Translations under genes and position numbers: made by a program
Source of the DNA: Dysgonomonas sp. 25
GTDB taxonomy: Bacteria > Bacteroidota > Bacteroidia > Bacteroidales > Dysgonomonadaceae
DNA length: 64,000 bases
Assembly (NCBI RefSeq): GCF_010501075.1
Contig: NZ_QVMN01000002.1
Location: 186,001 to 250,000, forward strand
Direction: 5' to 3'
The notes under the pieces: model-generated
What the model saw: the letters and a program-made list of their open reading frames with translations, nothing else
Told to the model about the DNA's origin: nothing
Databases searched by the model: none
Shown: piece by piece, positions 18,598-27,944 of the stretch
How the letters are laid out: each line of letters starts with the position of its first letter
Numbering within the stretch: position 1 is the first letter of the stretch

Positions 18598-18605
18598 TAT
18601 TTTTG
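18598..18605 (+). promoter_or_regulatory. -7 element TATTTTTG for the GYF_2/dispanin gene
   Basis: TAnnTTTG match 50 bases before ATG 18656. The rest of the 18430-18655 gap is AT-rich with no other feature seen. Confidence 0.4.
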
Positions 18606-18655
18606 TATGAAACTATTAAAACGATATATTTTATTTAATTTAGAATGACTGAATT

Positions 18656-19240
18656 ATGAGTGCAATAGGATATTTTTTCATTGACAAAACGACTAATCAA
18701 CAACAAGGACCTTTTTCGATAGACGAACTTAAGGCAAAGAGCATAACTCCTGATACGATGATTTGGTTCTCGGGACTTCCTAATTGGGTGGAAGCCGGAA
18801 AAATTCCTGCGCTTTCGTTCCTGTTCAACCCGTCGGCTCAGACAACAGCGCAGCAGACGCAACAAACACAACAGACAACGACAGCGCAAAATACCAATAA
18901 CCAACAGTACCAGAGTATGTACCGTCCGAATGTATATGGCAACTACGGGGCGCCCAAAAGAGGGAATAACATGGAGGTACGCCCTATGCCCAAATCGTGG
19001 TTGATAGAATCGATATTGGTGACTGTCTTTTGTGCGCAAATATTCGGGATAATTGCAATTATCTATGCTTCTAAGGTTGAATCCGCTTATTATTCGGGCG
19101 ATTACGAAACTGCCGAAAAATCGTCGAAGAATGCTAAAATGTGGATGCTTATAGGACTTGGGATAACAGGGGGCTTGATACTTCTTGCCGTTTTGTTCTA
19201 TGCCTTCATGATTATTGCAGCTGTAGCTTCGGAAGTGTAG
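18656..19240 (+). CDS. GYF_2 and dispanin (CD225)-type membrane protein
   Basis: 194 residues in three parts. Residues 1-55 are a GYF_2-type domain (GYFF, QQGPFSIDEL, TMIWFSGLPNWVEAG). A Gln/Thr-rich linker follows (about 60-100). The C-terminus has two membrane helices of the CD225/dispanin type (SWLIESILVTVFCAQIFGII with ASKVESAYYSGDYETAEKSS between). Proteins of this build are common in Bacteroidota; the function is unknown, possibly protein-peptide binding at the inner membrane. It is 6 bases upstream of the DUF2752 gene, so the two form an operon. Confidence 0.85.
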   Translation: MSAIGYFFIDKTTNQQQGPFSIDELKAKSITPDTMIWFSGLPNWVEAGKIPALSFLFNPSAQTTAQQTQQTQQTTTAQNTNNQQYQSMYRPNVYGNYGAPKRGNNMEVRPMPKSWLIESILVTVFCAQIFGIIAIIYASKVESAYYSGDYETAEKSSKNAKMWMLIGLGITGGLILLAVLFYAFMIIAAVASEV

Positions 19241-19246
19241 TCGAGG

Positions 19247-19642
19247 ATGAAGCAGACGAAGCAAAAGCGGATACCCGTAATCTTATTTCTGCTGGTGGCC
19301 GTTGTGTTGGTAGCGTTGTTGTATCTTTTCAACCCTGCAACGGAAGGATTCTTCCCGCAATGTCCGTTTCATTATTTCACAGGATTGGATTGCCCCGGAT
19401 GCGGTACGCAACGGGCTTTTCATTCACTCCTGCATCTCGAGATAGGTCAGGCTCTATCGTATAATCCCCTCTTTGTATTTTCCATCCCTTACCTGCTGGT
19501 GGGATTCTATTTTGAGTATCTGGGTGGAAAGGAACGATTCCCGCGAGTACGTAGGCTTCTTTTCGGCAGAAAGGCTATAATCCTTATCCTCGGCATCATC
19601 CTTCTCTATTGGGTGTTGCGCAATATGCCTTATTTCTTTTAA
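19247..19642 (+). CDS. DUF2752 membrane protein
   Basis: 131 residues with a basic N-terminus and about three membrane helices. The DUF2752 hallmark is present: P-F-H-Y-x-T-G-L-D-C-P-G-C-G-T-Q-R-A, followed by H-S-L-L-H. The CPGCG cysteines suggest metal or redox chemistry, but no function is established. It often follows GYF_2/dispanin genes, as here. Confidence 0.87.
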   Translation: MKQTKQKRIPVILFLLVAVVLVALLYLFNPATEGFFPQCPFHYFTGLDCPGCGTQRAFHSLLHLEIGQALSYNPLFVFSIPYLLVGFYFEYLGGKERFPRVRRLLFGRKAIILILGIILLYWVLRNMPYFF

Positions 19643-19744
19643 CATTCTTTGCTTTCGGTTGAACCTTTTGAAGTGCGCGATGTTTCATATTTTATAATGA
19701 GGAATCTTCCGGATTACTCTAAATAATATTAGATACTATTTCTC

Positions 19745-21751
19745 ATGGAAAAGAAACATAGTGTACCGTTTGGCTCTCTCGGTGTTATACTCGCAATAGG
19801 AATTGTTTTCGGCGATATAGGTACTTCCCCGCTGTATGTGATGCGGGCTGTTATCCATACCCTCCCGGATGGGCAACTGGCGAATCCCGATTATATACTG
19901 GGGGCAGTATCGTGTGTCATCTGGACGTTGACTATCCTGACCACCATCAAATATGTCGTTATCACCCTGCGCGCCGATAACAAAGGCGAGGGAGGCATAT
20001 TGTCCCTGTTTGCACTTATCAGGCGTAAATATCGCTGGGCATATATCATCGCTGCCGTAGGGGCGGCTATGTTGCTTGCCGACGGCGTCATTACGCCGGC
20101 CATGACGGTGACATCTGCTATCGAAGGGCTCGATATTCTTGTGCCTGATATTCCCGTTATGCTGATAACGATTGTCATCGTACTCCTTATATTCCTGCTT
20201 CAACCTTTCGGTACGGGGGCTATCGGTAAATACTTCGGGCCTTTTATGGTACTGTGGTTCCTGATGATGACAGTTGTCGGGTTCTCGCAACTGATACAGG
20301 ATATCAGCGTATTGAGAGCCTTTAATCCGTGGTATGCAATCCACTTCCTGTTGAACGTTCCCGAAGCCTTGGTGATAATGGGGGCAATCTTCCTTTGTAC
20401 CACAGGGGCGGAAGCTTTGTACTCGGATTTGGGGCATTGCGGACTGAAGAATATCCGTGTAGCATGGGCAGGCGTCAAGGTAGCCCTGATTATCAACTAT
20501 CTGGGGCAAGCGGCATGGGTGATTAATAACCCTGCGGTGATAACGCACGGGACGAATCCTTTCTATGCCATTATGCCGTCGTGGTTTCTCATTGCCGGCA
20601 TTGTAATGGCTACGCTGGCGGCTATCATTGCCAGTCAGGCGCTTATCAGCGGTTCGTATAGTGTTATCAGCGAGGCTATTTCGATGAATCTCTGGCCGAA
20701 TGTCAAAATCAAATACCCGTCTATGCTGAAAGGGCAGTTGTTTATCCCTTCGGTCAATTATTCGCTGATGGTGCTTTGTATCCTTGTTATCTTGGTATTG
20801 CAAACCTCTATCCGCATGGAAGCAGCTTATGGACTGGCTATTACGTTGAGTATGATGATGACTTCCATCCTCTTGTTCCTGTATTTTGTCAAGAATAAGA
20901 AACCGCTTTGGTACAGCATTCCTGTGACCCTCTTCTTTGTCGCTATCGAGTTTATCTTCTTCATTGCCAATATGCAGAAGTTCGGACATGGAGGGTTTGT
21001 ACCTATCCTTATCGGAGGAGTGGTGTTTATCGTCATGTACTCGTGGTATAACGGTACACACCTCAAAAAGCGCTTTACGCAATATGACCAGATTAATGAG
21101 CAGTATATTAGTCAGATAGACCAGATAAGCCAAGATGCTACTATCCCTAAAACGGCTACGCACCTCGTTTACCTGACAAGTGCCAAGCGAAAAGACAATA
21201 TAGAAACGAAGGTGACTTATTCGCTCTTCCGGAAGATGCCAAAACGTGCTGATACCTATTGGTTTATCAATATTCAGCGTACGGACGAACCATATGAATT
21301 CGGGTATGAGACAACAGTCTTTGTTCCGAAAAAGGTTTTCCGCCTCGATATCCGTGCCGGCTTCAAATTGGGCATCCATACCGACCGCTATGTAGGCTTG
21401 ATTGTGCACGACTTGGAACGCAGAAATATAGTCGACCTCTCTACACGTTACCCTTCGCTCAAGGACGGAGAGTACAATAAGGGTGACTTCCTGTATGTGA
21501 TTGTAGAACGTGTCATACGGAACGTGGAGAAGAAGCCGATGCAGTCTTTGGTGCTACTTTGCTATAAAATCATCAAGCATTATATAACATCCGATGCGCA
21601 GATGTACGACTTAGATCCATCGTTGGCTGTGTCGGAAACGGTACCGCTATATCGGCATGAGCATACCGAAGCAGAATTGCAGGAACTGTTGCTTCAGGCT
21701 GATTTTCAAAATCATAAGGATAGCGAGTCAAAGCCGCAGACCGTCGAGTAG
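19745..21751 (+). CDS. kup: KUP family K+ uptake transporter
   Basis: 668-residue K+/H+ symporter. The N-terminal signature GIVFGDIGTSPLYV is present, followed by about twelve membrane helices to about residue 440 and a cytoplasmic C-terminal domain. Further KUP motifs are NKGEGGILSLFALI, GDGVITPA-like ADGVITPAMTVTSAIEG and TGAEALYSDLGHCG. Its last 24 bases overlap the convergent M20 deacetylase gene. No clear TAnnTTTG promoter is visible. Confidence 0.96.
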   Translation: MEKKHSVPFGSLGVILAIGIVFGDIGTSPLYVMRAVIHTLPDGQLANPDYILGAVSCVIWTLTILTTIKYVVITLRADNKGEGGILSLFALIRRKYRWAYIIAAVGAAMLLADGVITPAMTVTSAIEGLDILVPDIPVMLITIVIVLLIFLLQPFGTGAIGKYFGPFMVLWFLMMTVVGFSQLIQDISVLRAFNPWYAIHFLLNVPEALVIMGAIFLCTTGAEALYSDLGHCGLKNIRVAWAGVKVALIINYLGQAAWVINNPAVITHGTNPFYAIMPSWFLIAGIVMATLAAIIASQALISGSYSVISEAISMNLWPNVKIKYPSMLKGQLFIPSVNYSLMVLCILVILVLQTSIRMEAAYGLAITLSMMMTSILLFLYFVKNKKPLWYSIPVTLFFVAIEFIFFIANMQKFGHGGFVPILIGGVVFIVMYSWYNGTHLKKRFTQYDQINEQYISQIDQISQDATIPKTATHLVYLTSAKRKDNIETKVTYSLFRKMPKRADTYWFINIQRTDEPYEFGYETTVFVPKKVFRLDIRAGFKLGIHTDRYVGLIVHDLERRNIVDLSTRYPSLKDGEYNKGDFLYVIVERVIRNVEKKPMQSLVLLCYKIIKHYITSDAQMYDLDPSLAVSETVPLYRHEHTEAELQELLLQADFQNHKDSESKPQTVE

Positions 21752-22792
21752 CTTGTAGTACAGCTCGATTGCTTCGCGAATCTCTTCCAGCTTGATGTAT
21801 TCGTCGGCAGTGTGCGACCGTGCCGAGTCTCCCGGGCCTATCTTGACGCTTGGGAATTTCATAAATGCCTGATCCGACAAGGTAGGTGAGCCGTACGGTT
21901 CTTTGCCAATAATGATAGCCCTTTCTACGAAAGGATTTTCGAGCGCTATGCGCGACGAGTTGAGGCGGAACGAACGGGGCTTGACCTCGCAGCCGGTCAT
22001 CTCGTCTATCAGGTGGAAAAGCTCCTCGTTGCTGTATAGCTCGTTGCTGCGGACATCGACTACAAACTCGCACCGGTCGGGAACGACATTGTGCTGAGTG
22101 CCCGAGCTGATCATCGTAACGCTCATTTTTACAGAGCCTAACAAGTGGCTTTTCTTGGGGAACTCGAATGTTCTGAACCATTCGATGTCTTTCAATGCCT
22201 TGTAGATGGCATTCTCGCCTTCGTTGCGGGCAGCGTGCCCCGAGCGCCCTTTGACGGTGCAGTCGAGTACCATCAATCCTTTCTCGGCAACGGCAGGATG
22301 CATACCTGTGGGTTCGCCTACAATGCCGAAAGTGATAGGCGGAAGCTTTGTCAGCGCCAATTCGGCACCGTTTGTGCCTGAGACTTCTTCTTCGCACGAA
22401 GCCAGAAAGATGAGGTTATAATCCTGCGGCTTCTCGGTGAGCAAGAAGAAGGTATGTAGCAAGGAAACTACGCTGGCACCTGCATCGTTGCTGCCCAAGC
22501 CGTATAAGATGCCTTCCTCCTCCAACGGGGCGAAAGGCTCTTTTGTCCATCCTGCAACAGCCTTTACGGTGTCGATGTGCGAATTGAGCAGGATAGTCGG
22601 CTTAGCCGTGTCGAAGCCGGGCGACTGCACCCAGACATTATTGCCTATACGGTGAGGCGTATGACTATTCTGACGAATGTAGTCCTCTATCAGTAGGGCA
22701 ACCTTGTCTTCTTCGCGGCTGAAAGAGGGGATAGCGATCATCCTTTTCAGCAGGTCTACGGCATCGTAGTATTTCTCGTCTACATCAATCAT
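21728..22792 (-). CDS. M20 family deacetylase, argE'-like (N-acyl-citrulline/ornithine deacetylase)
   Basis: 354 residues, M20 metallopeptidase fold. Metal-binding and catalytic residues are seen in NSHIDTVK (His, Asp), GSNDAGAS (Asp), SCEEEVSG (catalytic Glu and metal Glu), VGEPTG (Glu) and, near the end, ARSHTADEYI (His). It resembles the Bacteroidota argininosynthesis enzyme that removes the acyl group from N-acyl-citrulline; the acyl group (acetyl or succinyl) cannot be told. No other arg gene is adjacent. It is 3 bases downstream of the SDR gene on the same strand. Confidence 0.85.
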   Translation of the reverse strand: MIDVDEKYYDAVDLLKRMIAIPSFSREEDKVALLIEDYIRQNSHTPHRIGNNVWVQSPGFDTAKPTILLNSHIDTVKAVAGWTKEPFAPLEEEGILYGLGSNDAGASVVSLLHTFFLLTEKPQDYNLIFLASCEEEVSGTNGAELALTKLPPITFGIVGEPTGMHPAVAEKGLMVLDCTVKGRSGHAARNEGENAIYKALKDIEWFRTFEFPKKSHLLGSVKMSVTMISSGTQHNVVPDRCEFVVDVRSNELYSNEELFHLIDEMTGCEVKPRSFRLNSSRIALENPFVERAIIIGKEPYGSPTLSDQAFMKFPSVKIGPGDSARSHTADEYIKLEEIREAIELYYKLLDGLRL

Positions 22793-22795
22793 AGG

Positions 22796-23554
22796 CTATT
22801 CTTTGTGGAATATACTTGCAGCGGCTTGTGCCGTAGGCATCACGAGCATATCCTGCACATCGACATGCGGAGGCTGCGAAACGGCATAGAATACCGCATC
22901 GGCTATATTCTCGGCATCGAGAGGGGTAAATCCTTGATATACTTGGTCGGCACGGCCTTTGTCGCCTTTGAAGCGGACAATCGAGAACTCTGTTTCGACC
23001 GCCCCCGGGCAGACCTGTGTGACGCGTATGCCGAAAGGAAGCAAGTCCATGCGCATGCCTTTGCTCAGAGCGTCAACAGCATGTTTTGTAGCGCAATAGA
23101 CATTCCCGCTTGGGTAAACCTCTTTCCCTGCAATGGATGCGATGTTGATGATATGCCCGCTTTTGCGTTCCACCATTCCCGGAGAGACGGTACGGGTGAC
23201 ATACAACAGCCCTTTGACGTTGGTGTCTATCATTCGTTCCCAGTCGTCTACAACGCCTTGGTGGATAGGATTCAGCCCGACGGCTAACCCTGCATTGTTG
23301 ACCAATACGTCTATTGCTGCCCATTCGGAAGGAAGATTGCCTAAGGCAGCCTTCACTTCGTCATATTGGCGGACATCGAAAGCCAGCGTTAATACGCTGG
23401 TTCGATGCTGCTTTTCTATTTCGGCTTTCAGGGAGTCTAACCGTTCCTGACGGCGACCGGTGATTATCAGGTTATAGCCCTCTTGGGCTAAACGCATACT
23501 GATGGCCTCGCCAATGCCGGCGGTAGCTCCCGTTATTAATGCTATTTTGTTCAT
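22796..23554 (-). CDS. Short-chain dehydrogenase/reductase (YdfG-like)
   Basis: 252-residue classical SDR. The cofactor motif T-G-A-T-A-G-I-G is at the N-terminus, NNAGLAVG follows, and the catalytic triad is in NIASIAG (Ser) and YCATK (Tyr, Lys). Closest in appearance to NADP-dependent 3-hydroxy acid dehydrogenases such as YdfG. It starts immediately after the GH43 stop codon (TAAATG) and ends 3 bases before the deacetylase gene, so the three minus-strand genes probably form one transcript. Confidence 0.92.
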   Translation of the reverse strand: MNKIALITGATAGIGEAISMRLAQEGYNLIITGRRQERLDSLKAEIEKQHRTSVLTLAFDVRQYDEVKAALGNLPSEWAAIDVLVNNAGLAVGLNPIHQGVVDDWERMIDTNVKGLLYVTRTVSPGMVERKSGHIINIASIAGKEVYPSGNVYCATKHAVDALSKGMRMDLLPFGIRVTQVCPGAVETEFSIVRFKGDKGRADQVYQGFTPLDAENIADAVFYAVSQPPHVDVQDMLVMPTAQAAASIFHKE

Positions 23555-24610
23555 TTACTGTAATTTATTTTCTTCTACCCCTTCGAAGGTTATCTTAACC
23601 GGAAGGATGTTTCCGTTCTCATCGAAATGCATTTCATCTATACACGTCTCGCGGTGGTTGAAGTGAGTATCCGTCAACGGTCGACGGTGATAGACGATAT
23701 AGTATTTATCCGATTTTGGTTCGTGGATAACCGAATGGTGTCCTGCACCCACAGCCACTTCAGGATCTTGTTGCAGGATTTTCCCGATGCGTTTGAATGG
23801 TCCCATAGGACTGTCGGCAATGGCATAGGCTACCGAATAGTCCGGGCCTCCCCATCCGCCTTCCGACCACATGAAGTAGTATTTGCCGTCGCGGATGAAC
23901 ATGAATGGTCCTTCTACATAGTTCTCGGGAGTAACCTCCTTGAACATCTCTCCATCGTCGAAAGGAACAACCGATGTGAGGTCGGCAGATAGCTTACACA
24001 CGTTGCAATGTCCCCATCCGCCGTAATACATATAGAATGTACCGTCTTTATCTTTGAATACGAACTGGTCGATTGGTTGCGCGCCATTCACAATCTTGTT
24101 GATAAGTGGCTTGCCTATTGCATCTTTGAATGGCCCTGACGGTTTATCAGCCACAGCCACACCGATTCCTCCATGTTCATTATCGTTCTGAATATCATTT
24201 CCTCCGAAGAAAAGATAGTATTTGCCATTGGCTGCTATAATGGAAGGCGCCCACATAGCATACTCTACCCACGGAACGTTTTCGACCGAAAGCACTTTCG
24301 GATGCTTTGTCCAGTTCACTAAGTCTTTGGAAGAGAAAGCGTCTATGAATGTCTGGATGTTATAAGCCGGGTTGATTGTATTGTTCTCTTTTACCGGATA
24401 AGGGACAACCGAGTCGGGCTTCTCACGGACATATACATCCGAGAAAGTTGGATAAATCCAATATTCATCGTCGAAGATGATACCCTCGGGATCGGCATAC
24501 CAGCCTTCGAAAACGGGATTGCCCGATTTCTTCACTTCCTTCGGGGTAGAGTCGCATGAGGCGAATAGAGCCAATGCAACTGTTGATAAGAGTAGTAATT
24601 TACGAGTCAT
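23555..24610 (-). CDS. Glycoside hydrolase family 43 lipoprotein
   Basis: 351 residues. The lipoprotein signal ends ALFASC. The five-bladed propeller of GH43 is indicated by GWYADPEG (catalytic-base Asp region), MWAPSII, IDQFVF (Asp), VEGPFMF (catalytic Glu), GAGHHSV and YYIVYHRR. GH43 enzymes act on arabinose- or xylose-containing polysaccharides or on galactan; the substrate is not predictable. It is probably on the cell surface or in the periplasm. No SusCD pair is adjacent, so it is not part of an evident polysaccharide utilisation locus here. Confidence 0.9.
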   Translation of the reverse strand: MTRKLLLLSTVALALFASCDSTPKEVKKSGNPVFEGWYADPEGIIFDDEYWIYPTFSDVYVREKPDSVVPYPVKENNTINPAYNIQTFIDAFSSKDLVNWTKHPKVLSVENVPWVEYAMWAPSIIAANGKYYLFFGGNDIQNDNEHGGIGVAVADKPSGPFKDAIGKPLINKIVNGAQPIDQFVFKDKDGTFYMYYGGWGHCNVCKLSADLTSVVPFDDGEMFKEVTPENYVEGPFMFIRDGKYYFMWSEGGWGGPDYSVAYAIADSPMGPFKRIGKILQQDPEVAVGAGHHSVIHEPKSDKYYIVYHRRPLTDTHFNHRETCIDEMHFDENGNILPVKITFEGVEENKLQ

Positions 24611-24675
24611 TTTTGTCTATATTAGGTTTTAGTTTAAGCACATAAAGATAATACAAATTATGGAGTCGAAAAAGA

Positions 24676-24706
24676 TTTGATTTCTTTAAAAAAAGAACTA
24701 CCTTTG
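24676..24706 (+). promoter_or_regulatory. Promoter of the polyprenyl synthase operon
   Basis: TTTG (24676-24679), a 19-base spacer, and TACCTTTG (24699-24706): one of the best consensus promoters in the window. The leader would be about 90 bases. Confidence 0.65.
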
Positions 24707-24800
24707 TTTGTCTTGATACTCACACGGATATGTTGTCGGAAGGCTTCTTGACTATCTGATAGGTTGTGAGTGATGTTTAAAGTATAATCGAAAGTTGAAA

Positions 24801-25778
24801 ATGAGTCCATTATATAGCTTGGAGGAAATCCTTGATATCGTCAATACCCAGATAAAGGGTATTCGATTTACACAGAAACCCGCATCCTTGTTCGAACCTA
24901 TAAATTACATCCTCTCTTTAGGAGGTAAGCGTATCCGTCCGGCACTTGCCCTGATGGCGTGCAACCTCTACCGGAACAATATAGCTGCGGCAATTCCTGT
25001 GGCGATGGGGGTGGAAGTATTCCACAACTTTACGCTCCTGCACGATGATTTGATGGACAGAGCCGACCAGCGTCGCGGGAAGCCCACTGTACACGTCAAG
25101 TGGAGCGACAATACGGCTATCCTCTCGGGAGATGCCATGCTGATAGAGGCCTACAAGGAAATATGCAAGGTAGACAGGCGTTATCTGGAGCCGGTATTGA
25201 ATCTGTTCTCTGTCACGGCATCCGAGATATGCTGCGGTCAGCAATACGATATGGAGTTCGAAAAGCGCATGGATGTGACGATACCCGAATACTTGGAGAT
25301 GATACGCCTGAAAACGGCTGTACTCCTTGGGTGCGCGCTGAAAGAAGGTGCGATGGTTGCCGGCGCTTTCGAGGATGATATGAAACTGCTATATGACTTC
25401 GGGATTAACATGGGATTGGCTTTCCAGTTGAAAGACGACCTGCTGGACGTATACGGCAACCCCGAAACCTTTGGCAAGAAGACAGGCGGAGACATCCTCT
25501 GCAACAAGAAGACTTTCTTGCTGATAAACGCCTTGGCCGATCCTACAGCTAAGGATGAGTTATATAGCTGGATAGAGAAGAAAGAGTTTGACGAAGCCGA
25601 AAAGATAGCTGCCGTTACGGCGATATACGACCGCTTGGGACTGAGAGCCAAATCGGAAGAATTGATTCGGGAATATTACGATAAGTCGGTTGCCTGCCTT
25701 GGGAAAGTGTCGGTGAGTGATGACCGCAAGGAGGTCCTATTTGCTTTGGCTGAGGATTTAATTAACAGAAACGTTTAA
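24801..25778 (+). CDS. Polyprenyl (geranylgeranyl/farnesyl-type) diphosphate synthase
   Basis: 325 residues. Trans-isoprenyl diphosphate synthase with both Asp-rich motifs: first DDLMD (in LLHDDLMD) and second DDLLD (in QLKDDLLD), plus GGKRIRP and RRGKPTVH. It elongates isoprenoid chains for quinones or carriers; chain length is not predictable. Start set at ATG 24801 rather than the TTG two codons earlier. It heads an operon with the next two genes. Confidence 0.92.
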   Translation: MSPLYSLEEILDIVNTQIKGIRFTQKPASLFEPINYILSLGGKRIRPALALMACNLYRNNIAAAIPVAMGVEVFHNFTLLHDDLMDRADQRRGKPTVHVKWSDNTAILSGDAMLIEAYKEICKVDRRYLEPVLNLFSVTASEICCGQQYDMEFEKRMDVTIPEYLEMIRLKTAVLLGCALKEGAMVAGAFEDDMKLLYDFGINMGLAFQLKDDLLDVYGNPETFGKKTGGDILCNKKTFLLINALADPTAKDELYSWIEKKEFDEAEKIAAVTAIYDRLGLRAKSEELIREYYDKSVACLGKVSVSDDRKEVLFALAEDLINRNV

Positions 25779-25804
25779 CTAACCCAATAACGAGTTCAGA
25801 AGGA

Positions 25805-26584
25805 ATGCCTTATCGAAGATTACCCAACACTGATAATGCCCGTATAAGGTCGCTGAAAACAGCGATAGAGAAAATGTCTGCTTCTCGTGATGCCAATATC
25901 ATTAAGTTCGACGTTATCAGCCTCGAAACAATGCTTCGGAACTTCGAAAACGCCCAGTTGATGTATAAGCAGAGCTTGGAGAAACAGGCTGCCGAGAACC
26001 GTAAGCTACAGAAGCTGGTGAAGAATGCGCGGCTCTATGTCTCGCACTTTATACAGGTACTCAATCTATGCATTGCCAGAGGCGAAATCAAGAAAGATGT
26101 TCGCTCTTTTTATAACCTCGAGGTAGATAGTCAGGCGGTGCCTGATCTCGCTACCAATGAGGCTTTACTGACATGGGGCGAAGATATAATCAAAGGAGAA
26201 AACCTGCGCATCCAGAACGGAGGCGCACCTATATATAACCCGACCATTGCCCGTGTGAATGTTGCCTATTCGCAGTTCAAGGACGGGTACTTCACTCAAA
26301 GGACTTTCCAGTCTACTACTGCCCGCCATCTGGAGACATTGAGCCAACAACGCGAGGATATAGACAAAGCGCTTTGCTCGCTGTGGAACCAGATAGAAGC
26401 TTTCTTTGCCGACTTGGAGTCGGAGGAGAAGTTGGAGCGATGCAAGGACTTCGGCATCATCTATTACCTGAGGCGCTCGGAGAAAGAGCCGCAAGAGGGA
26501 GAGGAAGAAGTTCCCGATGATATCCCACGCGAGAAGCCGAAACCGGGCAATATCCAATTGAACTTCATGTATGATGATGATTGA
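25805..26584 (+). CDS. Conserved Bacteroidales protein of unknown function
   Basis: 259 residues, not assigned to a named domain. It is predicted mostly helical, with likely coiled coil at about residues 45-85 (LENMLRNF-like LETMLRNFENAQ, KQAAENRKLQKLV). The C-terminal tail is Glu/Pro-rich (EPQEGEEEVPDDIP) and ends in an acidic YDDD. No signal peptide or membrane helix. Its last 14 bases overlap the TatD gene, and it lies 26 bases after the polyprenyl synthase gene, so it belongs to this operon. Confidence 0.75.
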   Translation: MPYRRLPNTDNARIRSLKTAIEKMSASRDANIIKFDVISLETMLRNFENAQLMYKQSLEKQAAENRKLQKLVKNARLYVSHFIQVLNLCIARGEIKKDVRSFYNLEVDSQAVPDLATNEALLTWGEDIIKGENLRIQNGGAPIYNPTIARVNVAYSQFKDGYFTQRTFQSTTARHLETLSQQREDIDKALCSLWNQIEAFFADLESEEKLERCKDFGIIYYLRRSEKEPQEGEEEVPDDIPREKPKPGNIQLNFMYDDD

Positions 26585-27344
26585 TACGCACACGCATATC
26601 TATGCGGAGGAGTTCAACGACGATGCCGCCGAGATGGTTGCTCGTGCCCGCGAGGCCGGAGTAGCTAAGGCGCTGCTGCCTAATGTCGATGGGGAGTCCG
26701 TAGGCTTGTTACATGCTTTCGTCGAAAGCTTCCCGGATTTTGCCTACCCGATGATGGGGCTTCACCCGACCAGTGTAGAGCTGGACTGGGAGCGGCAACT
26801 GGCGGCTATAAAGCCATTGTTCGCCGAGCGCTCTTATGTGGGTGTGGGCGAGATAGGGCTGGACTTCTATTGGAGCAAGGAGCGTGTGGCTGAACAGAAA
26901 GCCGCCTTAGAGGAGCAGCTCCGATGGGCTGTAGAATATGGCCTGCCGGTGTCGATTCACTCGCGAGAGGCTGTCCGTGAGGTAGTTGCGAGCATTAAGG
27001 CTGTAGGTGAAGATAGCTTGAGAGGCGTGTTTCATAGCTTTGGCGGGAGTGCCGATGAGCTTATGGAAGTTGTTGATTTAAAGAGCTTTATGATAGGTGT
27101 AAATGGGGTGGTTACCTTCAAGAACTCGGGTCTGGCAGATGTGCTGAAAAGTGTTGTCGACCTGTCGCGCATCATACTTGAGACGGATGCGCCTTACCTA
27201 TCGCCTGTCCCTTACAGGGGTAAACGGAACGAGCCTGCTTATATTCCTTATATTGTAACCAAACTGTCGGAAGTGTATGACGTATCGCCCGAAGAAGTGG
27301 CAGCCATCACTACCCGAAATGCACAAACACTTTTTGGCATCTAA
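26571..27344 (+). CDS. TatD family metal-dependent hydrolase/nuclease
   Basis: 257 residues, TIM-barrel metallohydrolase. Metal ligands appear in [30 protein letters not shown] and ETDAPYL. TatD-type enzymes have 3'-5' exonuclease or related activity. Three consecutive ATGs (26571, 26574, 26577) could start it; all lie inside the end of the upstream gene, which implies coupled translation. The last 4 bases overlap convergent rnhB. Confidence 0.93.
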   Translation: MMMIDTHTHIYAEEFNDDAAEMVARAREAGVAKALLPNVDGESVGLLHAFVESFPDFAYPMMGLHPTSVELDWERQLAAIKPLFAERSYVGVGEIGLDFYWSKERVAEQKAALEEQLRWAVEYGLPVSIHSREAVREVVASIKAVGEDSLRGVFHSFGGSADELMEVVDLKSFMIGVNGVVTFKNSGLADVLKSVVDLSRIILETDAPYLSPVPYRGKRNEPAYIPYIVTKLSEVYDVSPEEVAAITTRNAQTLFGI

Positions 27345-27940
27345 AAATCCAACGTTAATTGCTTGTCTAACAGATTAAAGCTCATCCGGTGATAGGATGT
27401 AGCGCCGTATTGCTCTATTGCCTGACGATGTGCCTTGGTTGGATAACCCTTATTCTGTTTCCAGAGATATTGAGGATGTTCTTCGCCTATCTTATCCATG
27501 AAGTCATCCCGGTAGGTTTTGGCAAGGATAGATGCCGCTGCGATGGGCAGGTATTTGCCGTCGCCTTTGACTACGCAGGTGTGTTTGATTCCTTCGTAAG
27601 GTTTAAAGCGGTTCCCGTCAATCAACAAGTGTTGCGGGCGCACTGTCAGTTGGTCTACTGCACGGTGCATGGCAAGAAAAGAGGCGTTGAGGATGTTTAT
27701 TTTGTCTATCTCGTTATTGTCTACAATGCCTACCGCCCATGCGAGCGCCTTTTCTTCAATAATCGGACGTAAAGCATAGCGCTGTTTCTCGGTCAATTGC
27801 TTCGAATCGGTAAGCAGTTCATTCTCAAAGTCTTTCGGTAAAATGACGGCCGCCGCAAATACAGGGCCTGCCAGACAACCTCGTCCGGCTTCGTCGCAAC
27901 CGGCTTCTATCAGTTCGGGATATAGGGATAATTCGAGCAT
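27341..27940 (-). CDS. rnhB: Ribonuclease HII
   Basis: 199 residues. Removes RNA, including single ribonucleotides, from RNA-DNA hybrids. Active-site residues are in GCDEAGRG (Asp, Glu), LLIDGN (Asp) and the [12 protein letters not shown] segment. Length is typical. It is 4 bases downstream of the metallophosphoesterase gene on the same strand. Confidence 0.96.
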   Translation of the reverse strand: MLELSLYPELIEAGCDEAGRGCLAGPVFAAAVILPKDFENELLTDSKQLTEKQRYALRPIIEEKALAWAVGIVDNNEIDKINILNASFLAMHRAVDQLTVRPQHLLIDGNRFKPYEGIKHTCVVKGDGKYLPIAAASILAKTYRDDFMDKIGEEHPQYLWKQNKGYPTKAHRQAIEQYGATSYHRMSFNLLDKQLTLDF

Positions 27941-27944
27941 AACG

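Noticed and set aside
19736-21409. 557-codon antisense frame opposite kup
   Set aside because: The composition (His, Arg, Asp rich) is that of a mirrored membrane protein; no domain seen.
23555-24610. Polysaccharide utilisation locus around the GH43 gene
   Set aside because: No SusC/SusD pair, no hybrid regulator and no second glycosidase near it.
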